Assembly: GCA_018268085.1 (NCBI GenBank)
Contig: JAFDXE010000009.1
Location: forward strand, 62,001 to 126,000
Origin: Bacteroidota bacterium
GTDB lineage: Bacteria > Bacteroidota > Bacteroidia > Chitinophagales > Chitinophagaceae
Direction of reading: 5' to 3'
Length of the DNA: 64,000 nucleotides
The position numbers and the translations under genes were made by a program. The notes beneath the pieces are model-generated. The model made no database searches. It saw only the letters and a program-made list of their open reading frames with translations, and had not been told where the DNA came from. Below are positions 1 through 9,846 of this stretch, piece by piece. Within the stretch, counting starts at the first letter, position 1, and each line of letters opens with the position of its first letter.

Positions 1-76
1 CAGGCGAAACAGCAATATCCCTTCTACTGATTTTTCATTTCTTACTTCTTATTGTTCATTTCTTATTGCTCATTTC
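1..76. other. low-complexity intergenic tail after rodA
   Basis: Short AT-rich stretch past the rodA stop codon, made of alternating pyrimidine-rich pieces of the type TTTCTTAYTTCTTATT. Similar low-complexity tracts occur near 12.7 kb, 36.8 kb, 50.9 kb and 55.7 kb. No gene is seen. Confidence 0.4.
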
Positions 77-1420
77 CTACCTCAGTATCATCTGCCTGTC
101 TGAATCCAGTTTTATCAGAATAAATATCAGGATCGTGAATGTTATTAATGAAGAGCCACCGTAACTCATAAGCGGGAGTGTGATTCCAATTACAGGGGCA
201 AGACCAATCGTCATACATATATTGATGGCAATGTGAAAGAATATTATGGCTGCAACACTGTAGGCATATACCCGGGTAAAGGTACTTCGCTGCCTTTCGG
301 CGATGTACACTATACGGAATAACATTCCGAAATAGAGCAGCATTAAGATGGTACATCCTACAAAACCAAAATTTTCTCCCACTGATGTGAAAATAAAATC
401 GGTATGCTGTTCGGGTACAAAATCGCCCTGTGTTTGTGTTCCTTTTAAAAATCCTTTACCGAGAAGACCACCCGATCCAATGGCGATTTTTGATTGCTTC
501 ACATTGTAGTTTTCTTTTTCCTTCTTCGCTTTCTTTACATCAGCACTGGTTACTTTTACGGTAGATTCATCTTCGAACGGGTTATCTCGACCAACCATGC
601 TGAATATCCTGTCGGCCTGGTATTTTTGAAATACATGTTTAAATAAAAACGGAACAGCAACGCCAACGAATAAAGAAGCCATCAACCACAATCCAACAAT
701 GATCAGTAAGATGCCTTTATTTCTTTTTATTTTTCTTTTCATAAAAAAGGCACAAAGCAATGCAATCACAGATAAAGCAATGATGAGTGAAGTAGGCGGA
801 AACAGTAACGTGATTACCAGCAATACACCCAGGGAAGCGCCGGCAACCAGGTAGCCGGGAGGAAAACCTTCCCTGTACATAGGCAACAAAAAGGAAAAGT
901 ACACAAGCGCCAGGCCGGTCTCATTTTGCAGGATGGAAAAAACGATGGGCAGGAAGCAAATTCCTGCAGCAATCAGTTGCGATCTTGTTTTGGTGAAATC
1001 CGTATCGTTTCGTGCAAGGTACTTCGCCAGTGCCAGGGCCGTAAATATCTTACAGGTTTCTACCGGTTGCAGGTTCATAAAACCTAATGGTATCCAGCTT
1101 TTTGAACCGTTTACATTTTTACCCAGCACAAAAGTGGCCATCATGAGCAAAATACCAATGATGTACAGGAGGTTTGGCGTAGCAGTAAAAAATTTACTGT
1201 CGGTAAGCAGGATAAATGTTGCCAGTACCACGCAAATACCCAGGAATAAAAACTGTTTACTGTAGTTCTTTTTAAACTCAAACAGGCTTCTGAAAAAATC
1301 GTCGTTTGCTTTGTACTCAACAGAGAAAATACAAACCAGCCCTATGCATACAATTGCAGCATAGAGCCAGATCATGACCCAATCCTTACCTTTTAAAACA
1401 ACTTCTCTTTTCTGAAACAT
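77..1420 (-). CDS. rodA: rod shape-determining protein RodA (SEDS glycosyltransferase)
   Basis: Polytopic inner-membrane SEDS protein that polymerises lipid II glycan strands in the elongasome with PBP2. It has 447 residues and about ten hydrophobic segments. The family QPxE motif is at residues 119-121 and the PExHTDFIF loop, with its conserved Asp, is near 336-344. Between the middle membrane segments, residues about 275-308 form a charged Lys/Glu-rich insert that makes the protein longer than E. coli RodA. Last gene of the operon mreB-mreC-mreD-mrdA-rodA, 17 nt after mrdA. The start is ATG. Assignment is firm from SEDS motifs plus operon context. Confidence 0.95.
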   Translation of the reverse strand: MFQKREVVLKGKDWVMIWLYAAIVCIGLVCIFSVEYKANDDFFRSLFEFKKNYSKQFLFLGICVVLATFILLTDSKFFTATPNLLYIIGILLMMATFVLGKNVNGSKSWIPLGFMNLQPVETCKIFTALALAKYLARNDTDFTKTRSQLIAAGICFLPIVFSILQNETGLALVYFSFLLPMYREGFPPGYLVAGASLGVLLVITLLFPPTSLIIALSVIALLCAFFMKRKIKRNKGILLIIVGLWLMASLFVGVAVPFLFKHVFQKYQADRIFSMVGRDNPFEDESTVKVTSADVKKAKKEKENYNVKQSKIAIGSGGLLGKGFLKGTQTQGDFVPEQHTDFIFTSVGENFGFVGCTILMLLYFGMLFRIVYIAERQRSTFTRVYAYSVAAIIFFHIAINICMTIGLAPVIGITLPLMSYGGSSLITFTILIFILIKLDSDRQMILR

Positions 1421-1437
1421 ATTTTTCGTTACTGCGG

Positions 1438-3582
1438 CTATTTGTTATCGTTATTCACTGAATCTTTTACGGAAGGCTTCTTCCTGTCTGCCGGGTTTAT
1501 CGCATCCTGTTTAATAAATCCTGTATCATTACCAGCCGGCATCGGTGGCAAATTATTGTTCAGCCTCTTGGATGTATCCAGCTTCTCCAGGTCATCTTTC
1601 GCATCTTCTTCCTCTATTCCCAGTGTATCTTTCATCAGTTTAATGTACCCTTTTGCCATCAGGTAAGCAGAATCCTTCCTGTGCATCAGCGAATCCTGTG
1701 TGCGTACGGCTGCGTAAATTCGTGGAGGGATGAGGTTCATCTGCGATAATTTTTCTACCCTGTCTTTCCTTTCTTTACCGGCAATAGAATCATTCAGGTA
1801 TTTTTCAATCATCAACCCGGTGATGGGCGCAGCGAATGTTCCGCCGAATTTGCCGCTATTTTCCACCACACACATGATCGCAATTTTTGGATTGTCTCTC
1901 GGGGCAAATCCGCAAAAGAAAGAGTGATTGGGTTGTTTCTCTCCCCGAAAATAGTTTTCTACTGTTCCGGTTTTACCACATATAACAATGCCCGGAACCT
2001 TTGCGCCAACACCGGTACCGTGATCAACAACACCCTCCATACCATCATGCACAGCTTCAAATACGCTGTCGGGAATGTCTATATTGCCGTGCTTGTCTTT
2101 ATACTTCGTTAGCAATCCAAATTTGTCTCCGCCTTCAATCGAGTCTACAAGATGCGGAATGATATACCATCCTTTATTGGCAATATAGGCCATCTCATTG
2201 GCTACCTGCATGGGAGTAACATCTACTTCTCCCTGGCCAATGCTCACCGAGCGGAAATTGCAATAATTCCATTTGCCTTTGCCATATACTTTGTCAAAGA
2301 ATTGCGGCGTTGGAATATTTCCCTTCTTTTCAGAAGGAACATCCACACCCAGTTTATGTCCGAGCCCGAAATTGTACATGTACTGATCCCATTTAGCTAA
2401 ACTGCTGTCCTGGCTTGGATAAGCTTTGTTTTCTATTACCTTTTGCATAACCGTAGCAAAATAGGTGTTGTCTGATACCGTTATGGCGCTGCGTAAATTA
2501 AACGTTCCTTTATCAAGACATTTCATCGGCTTACCGCTACCACATCCATAAAACGCACCGCCACAGGATACACGGAATTCCGTATTGATCACTCCTTCAT
2601 GCAAACCGATCAATGCCTGCAATGTTTTAAAGGTTGAGCCGGGCGAATAGGTTGCCATCACCGAACGATTCAATAAAGGCAATGCCGGATTAAGCAAGAG
2701 TTCTGCAATGTGCTTTTTCCTGTCGGCACCGGTTAATAATTTCGGATGAAAAGTTGGGCTACTCACCATGCACAATATGCCGCCGGTCTTCGGATCTACG
2801 GCAACAATAGAACCCAGTTTATTTTCCATCAGTTTTTCTCCCAAAGCCTGCAATTCAATATCAAGTGATGTAAACATATTCTGGCCTGCAATAGCAGCCG
2901 TATCATACATACCGTGTTCCAGCCGGTCGGTTAACCTGTTCTTATTATCTCTTTTATAAAATTCAATTCCTCTTTGTCCCATCAACACCTTTTCGTACGT
3001 ACGTTCAATACCGGTTTTACCTGCATAGTCGCCCGACTGGTAACCTTCATCCGGATGATTCTTGAGGAAGTTGGTATCTACTTCGGAAAGATAGCCGAGA
3101 ATATTTCCGCCTGCATCAAATGGATAATCTCTTACGGGTCTTTCCTGTAAAAAATAACCCGGTGCAAACTTGAACATGTTCTCATTCAGCTTTGCCATTT
3201 TTTCCTGGCTCAGTAACGCTTCGAATATGGATGGCCGGTAGGCTTTGTTTTTAATGATGGCAGTTAAAATTCTTTTCCGGAATTCAGCCGTATCAATTTC
3301 AAGAATATTGCACAGGGTTGTGGTATCTGTTCCTTTTATTTTGGAAGGAACAACCATAAGATCATAAATGGTTGTGTTCTGCAGAATGGCCCTGTGTTTA
3401 CGATCGAAAACAATTCCCCTGTCGGGATATACTACTTTCCTGAAGATGCCCTGGTCATCTGCCAGTATCTTATATTTTGTTGTGATTACCTGTAAAGTAA
3501 ACAGGCGGATAACAATGATAAGAAACAAGGCAATAAAGATGAGCCGGATTACATTTTTTCTTGACTGGTTAAAGACGGACAC
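1438..3582 (-). CDS. mrdA: penicillin-binding protein 2 (peptidoglycan transpeptidase)
   Basis: Class B PBP that cross-links peptidoglycan during side-wall elongation, partner of RodA. It has 714 residues. One N-terminal membrane anchor lies at about 11-29, followed by the dimerisation region and the transpeptidase domain. The three catalytic motifs are all present: STFK at 316-319 with the acylated Ser316, SDN at 370-372 and KTG at 537-539. The C-terminal ~100 residues are hydrophilic and Asp/Lys/Pro-rich, longer than in E. coli PBP2. The start is GTG, and no in-frame ATG lies just upstream. It sits directly before rodA. Confidence 0.96.
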   Translation of the reverse strand: MSVFNQSRKNVIRLIFIALFLIIVIRLFTLQVITTKYKILADDQGIFRKVVYPDRGIVFDRKHRAILQNTTIYDLMVVPSKIKGTDTTTLCNILEIDTAEFRKRILTAIIKNKAYRPSIFEALLSQEKMAKLNENMFKFAPGYFLQERPVRDYPFDAGGNILGYLSEVDTNFLKNHPDEGYQSGDYAGKTGIERTYEKVLMGQRGIEFYKRDNKNRLTDRLEHGMYDTAAIAGQNMFTSLDIELQALGEKLMENKLGSIVAVDPKTGGILCMVSSPTFHPKLLTGADRKKHIAELLLNPALPLLNRSVMATYSPGSTFKTLQALIGLHEGVINTEFRVSCGGAFYGCGSGKPMKCLDKGTFNLRSAITVSDNTYFATVMQKVIENKAYPSQDSSLAKWDQYMYNFGLGHKLGVDVPSEKKGNIPTPQFFDKVYGKGKWNYCNFRSVSIGQGEVDVTPMQVANEMAYIANKGWYIIPHLVDSIEGGDKFGLLTKYKDKHGNIDIPDSVFEAVHDGMEGVVDHGTGVGAKVPGIVICGKTGTVENYFRGEKQPNHSFFCGFAPRDNPKIAIMCVVENSGKFGGTFAAPITGLMIEKYLNDSIAGKERKDRVEKLSQMNLIPPRIYAAVRTQDSLMHRKDSAYLMAKGYIKLMKDTLGIEEEDAKDDLEKLDTSKRLNNNLPPMPAGNDTGFIKQDAINPADRKKPSVKDSVNNDNK

Positions 3583-3653
3583 TTTTTATATTGTTTAGAA
3601 TCGATCCCTGTTAAATGATATAAGATTAAAATTAATAAAGTTGGAAAGCACCA

Positions 3654-3661
3654 CAAAGGTA
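3654..3661 (-). promoter_or_regulatory. -7 promoter box for mrdA-rodA
   Basis: On the minus strand this reads TACCTTTG, a full match to the Bacteroidota -7 consensus TAnnTTTG. It lies in the 131-nt gap between mreD and mrdA, about 72 nt before the mrdA start. No TTG at the expected -33 spacing is seen, so this is a candidate internal promoter. Confidence 0.45.
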
Positions 3662-3713
3662 GTTTCACGCTTTAATAAAAGTAGTTTTTCGTTTGATAAT
3701 CGTTGGTAAAAAA

Positions 3714-4247
3714 TCAGGCTGTATTGGTTCTGAATCTTTGTTTCCTGGTAAATAATAATTCGGTGATGAGTACCAGCATTAAGCTGACAGCAGTTGAAAG
3801 TATTGTTTTAACCAGGAAATACCAGACATCACCGAACTGCCATGCTTCCAGCAGGAACAGCCAGGTATTGTGCAGGAAACTTAATACACCTGCGTAGATC
3901 AGGTAAGGGAGCATTCCTCCCATACTTTTGAACGATGGTTCTTCATAGTTGGTTTCTGCGCCTTCCTGTGGAATTAATATGTTGATAAGGAATGGCCGTA
4001 CGTACGCAATCAGAACACATGCTGCTGCGTGAAAGCCCGGATGATGACGAAAACTGTCTAAAGTAAACCCAAGCAGGAACGACAGTATCATCAGTAACAT
4101 GCGGTTGATCTTAAACGGCAGCCAGAGGATAAACATAAAATAGATATAAGGCGTTACCATCTGGTGCAGCCGTACCTGGTCGAGTACATACACCTGGAAG
4201 AGTATGAACAGGATAAAACGCAATATGTTCTTTACAAAGTTGCTCAC
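3714..4247 (-). CDS. mreD: rod shape-determining protein MreD
   Basis: Small integral membrane protein of the elongasome, 177 residues with about five or six hydrophobic segments. Sequence conservation in MreD is low, so the call rests on size, hydrophobicity, an N-terminal membrane profile typical of the family and its place between mreC and mrdA. The start is GTG, 6 nt after the mreC stop codon, implying translational coupling. It presumably links cytoplasmic MreB filaments to the periplasmic MreC/PBP2 complex. Confidence 0.85.
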   Translation of the reverse strand: MSNFVKNILRFILFILFQVYVLDQVRLHQMVTPYIYFMFILWLPFKINRMLLMILSFLLGFTLDSFRHHPGFHAAACVLIAYVRPFLINILIPQEGAETNYEEPSFKSMGGMLPYLIYAGVLSFLHNTWLFLLEAWQFGDVWYFLVKTILSTAVSLMLVLITELLFTRKQRFRTNTA

Positions 4248-4253
4248 TTGCGA

Positions 4254-5108
4254 TTATGGTTGCTTTTTTAATTTTTCCAAAACCTGGTTGATGGCTTCCT
4301 GTTGTGCATTGTCGATGGCATACACGTATTGTAAGTTATAGAAATTGGTAGCCGTGCGCAATTGCACCCTGAAAAAACTGGTGCTCACTTCTTTGTACAC
4401 GGCTTCTACCCTGCCAATCATCATGCCTTTTGGAAAAGAGGTACTGAACCCGCTGCTGATCACCGTATCTCCCTTTGCTATTTTAGCGCTTTTAGGTATA
4501 CCGGTTAAAGTTACTATGTTTGGTTCCTTACCATCCCAGGCGAGCGTTCCTGTTTCACCGCCTTTTAAAAGTTTACCGCTGATGTGACTGTCTTTGTGCA
4601 ACAAACTCATTACAACGGCAAAATCATTGGTAGCATCTGTAACAATTCCTACCACGCCGTTATTGGGATCTACAACACCCATACCGATGCGAATGCCGTT
4701 TGCCTTTCCCCTGGATAAAACGATAAAATTATTTTGTGCAGCAACAGAATTGGAAACAACGTTGGCGCTCAGGTAAGTGTATTTCCGGTATTTGGCGATG
4801 GAATCAATCCTGATTGTATCAATGCCGGTTCGGGTAACGGTATCAGGTAGTTCAAAATCGGCTTTTAATTTATTGTACAATACTTCATTTGCTTTTACCA
4901 GCGAGTCGTTTGTTTTTTTTAACCTGAAGTAGCGATCTATAAAACTGTATTGCGTATTTACCTTACCGGTTATTTGATTGGCCATATTTCCAAAAGCCGC
5001 CTGGTGGTATTTGCTGTAGTGAACGATAAAATAAACGCTTATCACCTGCAGTACCAGGAAGAAAAGCATATTGAAATGACGACGGACAAAAAGAAAGATG
5101 TTGCGCAA
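4254..5108 (-). CDS. mreC: rod shape-determining protein MreC
   Basis: Periplasmic elongasome scaffold with a single N-terminal membrane anchor (about 12-30), a short coiled segment (about 60-80) and the beta-rich MreC domain. The GMGVVDPNNGVVGIV stretch near 140-156 is the typical family core. It has 284 residues. The only plausible start is TTG at 5108: an in-frame stop lies a few codons upstream and the next ATG would fall inside the membrane anchor. Follows mreB by 110 nt and precedes mreD by 6 nt. Confidence 0.92.
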   Translation of the reverse strand: MRNIFLFVRRHFNMLFFLVLQVISVYFIVHYSKYHQAAFGNMANQITGKVNTQYSFIDRYFRLKKTNDSLVKANEVLYNKLKADFELPDTVTRTGIDTIRIDSIAKYRKYTYLSANVVSNSVAAQNNFIVLSRGKANGIRIGMGVVDPNNGVVGIVTDATNDFAVVMSLLHKDSHISGKLLKGGETGTLAWDGKEPNIVTLTGIPKSAKIAKGDTVISSGFSTSFPKGMMIGRVEAVYKEVSTSFFRVQLRTATNFYNLQYVYAIDNAQQEAINQVLEKLKKQP

Positions 5109-5218
5109 CGGCGAAGAAGTATTTTAAATTTTAAATGCTACATAAAAGACTTTATTTCCTGATCCCTATAAAAGCTTAGAAACATTTACAATTTATCATT
5201 CAACATTTAAAATAGTGA

Positions 5219-6244
5219 TTAACGCATTACGAAAGGAAACCTGTCGTAATTTTTCAATGCAATTCCTGTTCCTCTTACAACGCTTTTCAGTGGATCATCG
5301 GCAACGTGTACCGGTAGTTTAATTTTATTGGTTAGTCTTCTGTCGAGCCCTCTCAGCAACGCACCGCCGCCGGTTATATACAATCCCCTGCGGTAAATAT
5401 CTGCAGCCAGTTCAGGCGGAGTGGTTTCGAGTGCTTTTAATATGGCTTCTTCAATTTTGAAAATACTTTTATCGAGCGCTTCTGCAACTTCCTGGTAGCT
5501 CACCATTACCTGTTTGGGAATTCCGGTTACGAGGTCGCGGCCATTAACCGGGATATCATCCGGAGGATTCTCGAGATCTTTCATGGCAGCACCTACCTGT
5601 ATCTTAATTTGTTCAGCCGTACGTTCACCAATCAGTAAACTATGATAGCGGCGTAATGCTTCCATTATATCTGCTGTAAATTCATCTCCTGCAATACGAA
5701 TACTCTGATCACACACAATACCTGCGAGGGCAATAACGGTGATACCGGTAGTACCTCCGCCAATGTCGATGATCATGTTTCCTACAGGCTCTTCCACATC
5801 TATACCAATACCAAGAGCCGCAGCCATTGGTTCGTGAATTAAATATACTTCCTTAGCACCGGCTTGTTCAGCACTGTCTCTTACCGCTCTTTTTTCTACT
5901 TCGGTAATACTGCTGGGTATGCAAATCATCATCCTCCAGCTTGGTGCAAACAATGGTTTTTTGGGATAGATCATTTTGATCATTTCCCGGATCATTAATT
6001 CAGCCGCATTAAAATCTGCAATTACACCGTCTCTCAACGGGCGAACCGTGCGGATACTTTCATGGGTTTTTTCATGCATCATCAATGCCTTCTTACCTAC
6101 GGCAAGCAGGTTCTTAGGATTATTCCTGTCGAGTGCAACAATAGAAGGTTCATTCACCACTACTTCATCATTGTGTATGATCAGTGTATTGGCGGTTCCG
6201 AGGTCTATTGCAATTTCCTGGGTAAAAAAGTTGAAAATGCCCAT
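5219..6244 (-). CDS. mreB: actin-like rod shape protein MreB
   Basis: Bacterial actin that forms membrane-bound filaments guiding side-wall synthesis. It has 341 residues, the usual length. The phosphate-1 motif IDLGTANTLI is at 13-22, the phosphate-2 motif IDIGGGTTG is mid-protein and the adenosine motif ITGGGALLRGL is near the C-terminus. First gene of the cell-shape operon. It starts at an ATG preceded by a promoter with both -33 and -7 elements at 6284-6314. Confidence 0.97.
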   Translation of the reverse strand: MGIFNFFTQEIAIDLGTANTLIIHNDEVVVNEPSIVALDRNNPKNLLAVGKKALMMHEKTHESIRTVRPLRDGVIADFNAAELMIREMIKMIYPKKPLFAPSWRMMICIPSSITEVEKRAVRDSAEQAGAKEVYLIHEPMAAALGIGIDVEEPVGNMIIDIGGGTTGITVIALAGIVCDQSIRIAGDEFTADIMEALRRYHSLLIGERTAEQIKIQVGAAMKDLENPPDDIPVNGRDLVTGIPKQVMVSYQEVAEALDKSIFKIEEAILKALETTPPELAADIYRRGLYITGGGALLRGLDRRLTNKIKLPVHVADDPLKSVVRGTGIALKNYDRFPFVMR

Positions 6245-6283
6245 ATATTATTAAGTGACAATCGTGTATAAGGTGAATGCAGG

Positions 6284-6314
6284 CAAAGTTGAAGGAAAAT
6301 ATTGGATTTAACAA
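6284..6314 (-). promoter_or_regulatory. mreB promoter (-33 TTG, -7 CAACTTTG)
   Basis: Reading the minus strand, TTG (6312-6314) is followed by exactly 20 nt and then CAACTTTG (6284-6291), one mismatch from TAnnTTTG. Spacing of 19-21 nt is the Bacteroidota housekeeping rule. The predicted transcript start is 30-35 nt before the mreB ATG. A second -7-like TAAATTTG (minus strand, 6403-6410) lies further upstream without a clear -33 element. Confidence 0.6.
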
Positions 6315-6474
6315 CGCCCGCCGCATTATTTGCCAACAATTTTTTCGGTATGCTATCAACCGGTTTAAACCCTTTGCATCTGAACCTCCAGGGTAATACT
6401 AACAAATTTAGTCTCAGGGGATTTTGTTCGGGAGCTATTATCTATAAGCGTTTATTCTTTAACGTTAGTTTCTT

Positions 6475-7755
6475 TTATTTGAATTCGTAACCGATATCTC
6501 CCCTGAAATACATATCATCGAAATAGAGTTGTTCCAGCATGTATTGTCCTACTTCTGCAGCTTCTTTAATATCTTCCCCGAATGCGGTTATGGCCATAAC
6601 TCTTCCGCCATTGGTTACTATTTTTTCATTTTCCAGTGTGGTTCCTGAGTGGAACACGAGGCTGCCTTCTATTGGTTCAATATCCAGGCCGTGAATTTCC
6701 TTGCCTTTTACATATTCGCCGGGGTAACCGCCGCTTACCGCAACGATGGTAGCTGCAGAACGTTCATCGATGTTAACGGTCACTTCATTTAATTTGCCTG
6801 TTGCGGTTGCGATGAATAATTCTACCAGGTCGTTTTTTAAACGGGGTAACACCACTTCTGTTTCAGGATCACCGAGTCGGCAATTGTATTCAATTACGTA
6901 AGGTTCATTGCCTGCAATCATAAGACCGAAAAAGATAAACCCTTTGTATTCCAGTTCATCTTCTTTAAGACCGGCAATGGTAGGCTCAATAATGGTACGC
7001 CTGATTTTTTCTTTAAGCGTTTCATCAAAAAATGGAATCGGGCTTACGGCACCCATGCCACCGGTGTTTAATCCTTTGTCGCCTTCACCGATGCGTTTGT
7101 AATCCTTTGCTTCAGGCAATAAAATATAATTGCTGCCGTCTGTTAAAACAAATACACTTATTTCAATTCCCTTCAAAAATTCTTCAATGATCACTTTCTT
7201 TCCTGCCTCTCCGAATTTAGAACGCATGAGCATCAGCTCAAATTCTGCAAGCGCTTCAATATGACTATGGCAGATGAGTACACCTTTTCCTGCAGCAAGT
7301 CCGTCTGCTTTTAATACAATGGGTAATGGATGCTTGCGTATATATTCAATACCTTCTTTATAGGTTTCGATAGTAAAGCCGGTGTATTTTGCTGTTGGAA
7401 TTTTATGATGTTCCATGAAGGATTTTGCAAATGCCTTGCTGCCTTCCAGTTGTGATGCATTTTTAGATGGGCCAATTACATACACATCTTTTGTTGCTTC
7501 GTTCATGGCGAAAAAATCCGTTATTCCGTTTACGAGTGGCTCTTCGGGCCCTACAATGATCAGTTGTATGTTATGGGTAATAACAGCATTTTTCAGTGAA
7601 GCAAAATCAGCAGTTTCAATCGGAAGATTTGTTCCGCACATTGCCGTACCGGCATTTCCCGGTGCAATAAACAGTTCATTGCAAAGCGGACTTTGTTTTA
7701 ATTTCCATGCGATAGTATGTTCTCTGCCCCCCGCCCCAACGATAAGAATGTTCAT
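6475..7755 (-). CDS. purD: phosphoribosylamine-glycine ligase
   Basis: GAR synthetase, second step of de novo purine synthesis: ATP-dependent joining of glycine to 5-phosphoribosylamine. ATP-grasp enzyme of 426 residues. It begins with the N-terminal MNILIVGAGGREH motif and contains the GxxxGKGVLI ATP-loop and the GGMGAVSP signature, followed by the family's NCRLGDPE metal-site segment. The frame stays open 53 codons upstream to 7914, but that extension has no family similarity. ATG 7755 opens exactly at the conserved N-terminus and lies just after a good promoter, so I use it. Divergent from the POT transporter gene. Confidence 0.96.
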   Translation of the reverse strand: MNILIVGAGGREHTIAWKLKQSPLCNELFIAPGNAGTAMCGTNLPIETADFASLKNAVITHNIQLIIVGPEEPLVNGITDFFAMNEATKDVYVIGPSKNASQLEGSKAFAKSFMEHHKIPTAKYTGFTIETYKEGIEYIRKHPLPIVLKADGLAAGKGVLICHSHIEALAEFELMLMRSKFGEAGKKVIIEEFLKGIEISVFVLTDGSNYILLPEAKDYKRIGEGDKGLNTGGMGAVSPIPFFDETLKEKIRRTIIEPTIAGLKEDELEYKGFIFFGLMIAGNEPYVIEYNCRLGDPETEVVLPRLKNDLVELFIATATGKLNEVTVNIDERSAATIVAVSGGYPGEYVKGKEIHGLDIEPIEGSLVFHSGTTLENEKIVTNGGRVMAITAFGEDIKEAAEVGQYMLEQLYFDDMYFRGDIGYEFK

Positions 7756-7775
7756 GTAAGCTGTTTGAATGTTGG

Positions 7776-7805
7776 CGAAATTAGGTCTCCGTACAATGAT
7801 AACAA
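7776..7805 (-). promoter_or_regulatory. purD promoter (-33 TTG, -7 TAATTTCG)
   Basis: On the minus strand TTG (7803-7805) precedes TAATTTCG (7776-7783) by 19 nt. That is one mismatch from TAnnTTTG with correct spacing. The leader to the purD ATG at 7755 would be about 12 nt. This supports the internal start chosen for purD. Confidence 0.5.
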
Positions 7806-7963
7806 CATTAATTTTATCAGCGGTAAATACTGATATATCAATCGTTCCTAAATTTATATTATTTGCGTTATATAATTTATCGCTTGTAAAAAGAAAATCG
7901 CTATTTTGAGCCATTATAGTATTCAGTGTTTAAAACCAACTACTAAAACTAAAACCAACTAAT

Positions 7964-9634
7964 ATGAACGAGCAGGTAAAAACCGGCAAGCATCCAAAAT
8001 CACTTTATGTTCTGTTCTTGATTGAAATGTGGGAACGTTTTGCTTACTACCTGATGGTAGGTATATTATTCCTATATCTTACAGACACTGCAACCGGGGG
8101 AAAAGGATTTTCTCAAAATGTAGGCGCAGATATCGTAGGTAGTTTTATTGCGTTGGTTTACCTTACCCCGTTTATTGGTGGATTGGTTGCCGACCGGTAT
8201 CTTGGTTACATAAAATCAATATTCCTTGGTGGTGCTTTAATGGCTGCAGGCTATTTCTGCCTTGCTTTACCGGGTAACACAGCCATGTTTGCTGCATTAA
8301 CACTCATCATTGTTGGTAATGGATTTTTTAAACCGAATATTTCCACGGTATTGGGTAATATTTATAATCGTGAAGACCTGAAAGGTTTAAAGGATAATGC
8401 CTATAATATCTTTTATATGGGTATTAATATCGGTGCGTTCGTTTGCAATTTTGTTGCGGCTTACCTGCGAAACAAATACGGCTGGGGTTATGCATTTGCG
8501 GCAGCGGGTGTTGGACTCGTGATCGGGTTGATTATACTGGCTACTAATATGAAAGAGGTAAAAGTTGGTGATGTAAAAAAACCGGTACAGGCAGAAGATA
8601 TGTCGCTCGGCCAGATATTCGGATATGTATTTGTTCCGGCATTAATATTTGCATTTATCGGATGGTTTGCGCCTACAAAATTATTTGGCGGAAGTATGAT
8701 GGGCAGCCAGGCCAACGATGCCTTTATTTTCGCTTGTTTACCATTAATTGCATTTTATGTATCTCTTTGGGTTAAAGCAAAAGGCCAGGATAAAAGAGGG
8801 ATTGGTGCATTGTTGTTCATTTTTGCAATGAGTATTGTATTCTGGACGATCTATAACCAGAACTCTACCGGTTTAACATTATGGGCTGAAAAACATACCG
8901 ACAGAACCGCATCTGAAACAACAGCAAAAATAACCGGAAGCATTTTTCCTTTACAAAAAGTTACGGATACACCGCGGCTGGTAAATAAGGTGAATGAATA
9001 TTTTGTAGATGTAAAAGATGATAGTGGTAAAGTTGTTAAGGTGATGGGGCCTGATCCTTATTTCAACAATGTTCCAAAAGACCAATGGCCAAACGGTAAA
9101 GATGTATCACTTATAAACACGGAACTGTTCCAGTCTATTAACCCGTTGTTTATTGTATTACTTACACTCATATTTGTGCCCCTGTTTGATTACCTGCGCA
9201 AACGGGGTAAAGAACCAACTACCGCATCTAAATTCGGAATGGCTTCCTTTATTGCAGGCTTATCGGCATTGGTAATGGTATTTGCAATTATGTCTGTTCC
9301 TTCTATTTACGGGTACAAAACTTCTCCTGCATGGTTATGGGGCACCTACTTTGTATTTACGGTAAGTGAAATATTTTTAAGCCCTATCGGGTTATCGCTT
9401 GTTTCTAAACTTGCGCCTGCAAGGTTAACTGCGTTGATGATGGGCGGTTGGTTTCTTTCCACATCTATCGGTGGAAAAATTGCAGGTGTAATGACAAGTT
9501 TCTGGGATGATTTTACTGATAAGAAAATGTTCTTCCTGATTTTAGTGGTGGCCGCTTTTGTTGCCGGTATATTAATTTATGCAAGATTAAGATCACTGAA
9601 CGCTATAGTAAAAGAGAAAACAGGATCTGCATAA
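7964..9634 (+). CDS. POT family proton-coupled di-/tripeptide transporter
   Basis: Major facilitator superfamily peptide importer (PTR2/POT family) of the inner membrane, 556 residues with about 12-14 membrane helices. The family signature ExxERFxxY is seen at about 21-29 (EMWERFAYY), and the conserved NxFYxGINxGAF stretch is near 145-157. A hydrophilic insert at about 290-390 looks periplasmic; such inserts are common in Bacteroidota members. An intrinsic terminator follows at 9655. The next gene is a second, unrelated peptide transporter (OPT). Confidence 0.93.
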   Translation: MNEQVKTGKHPKSLYVLFLIEMWERFAYYLMVGILFLYLTDTATGGKGFSQNVGADIVGSFIALVYLTPFIGGLVADRYLGYIKSIFLGGALMAAGYFCLALPGNTAMFAALTLIIVGNGFFKPNISTVLGNIYNREDLKGLKDNAYNIFYMGINIGAFVCNFVAAYLRNKYGWGYAFAAAGVGLVIGLIILATNMKEVKVGDVKKPVQAEDMSLGQIFGYVFVPALIFAFIGWFAPTKLFGGSMMGSQANDAFIFACLPLIAFYVSLWVKAKGQDKRGIGALLFIFAMSIVFWTIYNQNSTGLTLWAEKHTDRTASETTAKITGSIFPLQKVTDTPRLVNKVNEYFVDVKDDSGKVVKVMGPDPYFNNVPKDQWPNGKDVSLINTELFQSINPLFIVLLTLIFVPLFDYLRKRGKEPTTASKFGMASFIAGLSALVMVFAIMSVPSIYGYKTSPAWLWGTYFVFTVSEIFLSPIGLSLVSKLAPARLTALMMGGWFLSTSIGGKIAGVMTSFWDDFTDKKMFFLILVVAAFVAGILIYARLRSLNAIVKEKTGSA

Positions 9635-9654
9635 TTTTTCTTTATGATATTCAG

Positions 9655-9687
9655 AAAGCGGCACATAAACACTGCCGCTTTTTTTAT
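9655..9687 (+). terminator. intrinsic terminator after the POT gene
   Basis: Perfect 9-bp inverted repeat AAAGCGGCA / TGCCGCTTT around a 9-nt loop, followed by a T run. The remaining ~160 nt to the next gene show nothing I recognise. Confidence 0.85.
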
Positions 9688-9846
9688 GCAGTTAACCTGT
9701 GTAATGATTAACAGCTTTTATATGGTATGCGATTTAATATAAACCAGCATATATTGCCCCCACGCATCACCGTGACTTTCTTTTCAGATGTACATGCTAC
9801 CATGTCCCGTTTTTTATTTATCTTCCTTTAATAAACCAACTGTTGT

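Noticed and set aside
7756..7914. 53-codon N-terminal extension of PurD
   Set aside because: The extension has no family similarity, covers the promoter, and the ATG at 7755 begins exactly at the conserved MNILIVGAGGREH motif.
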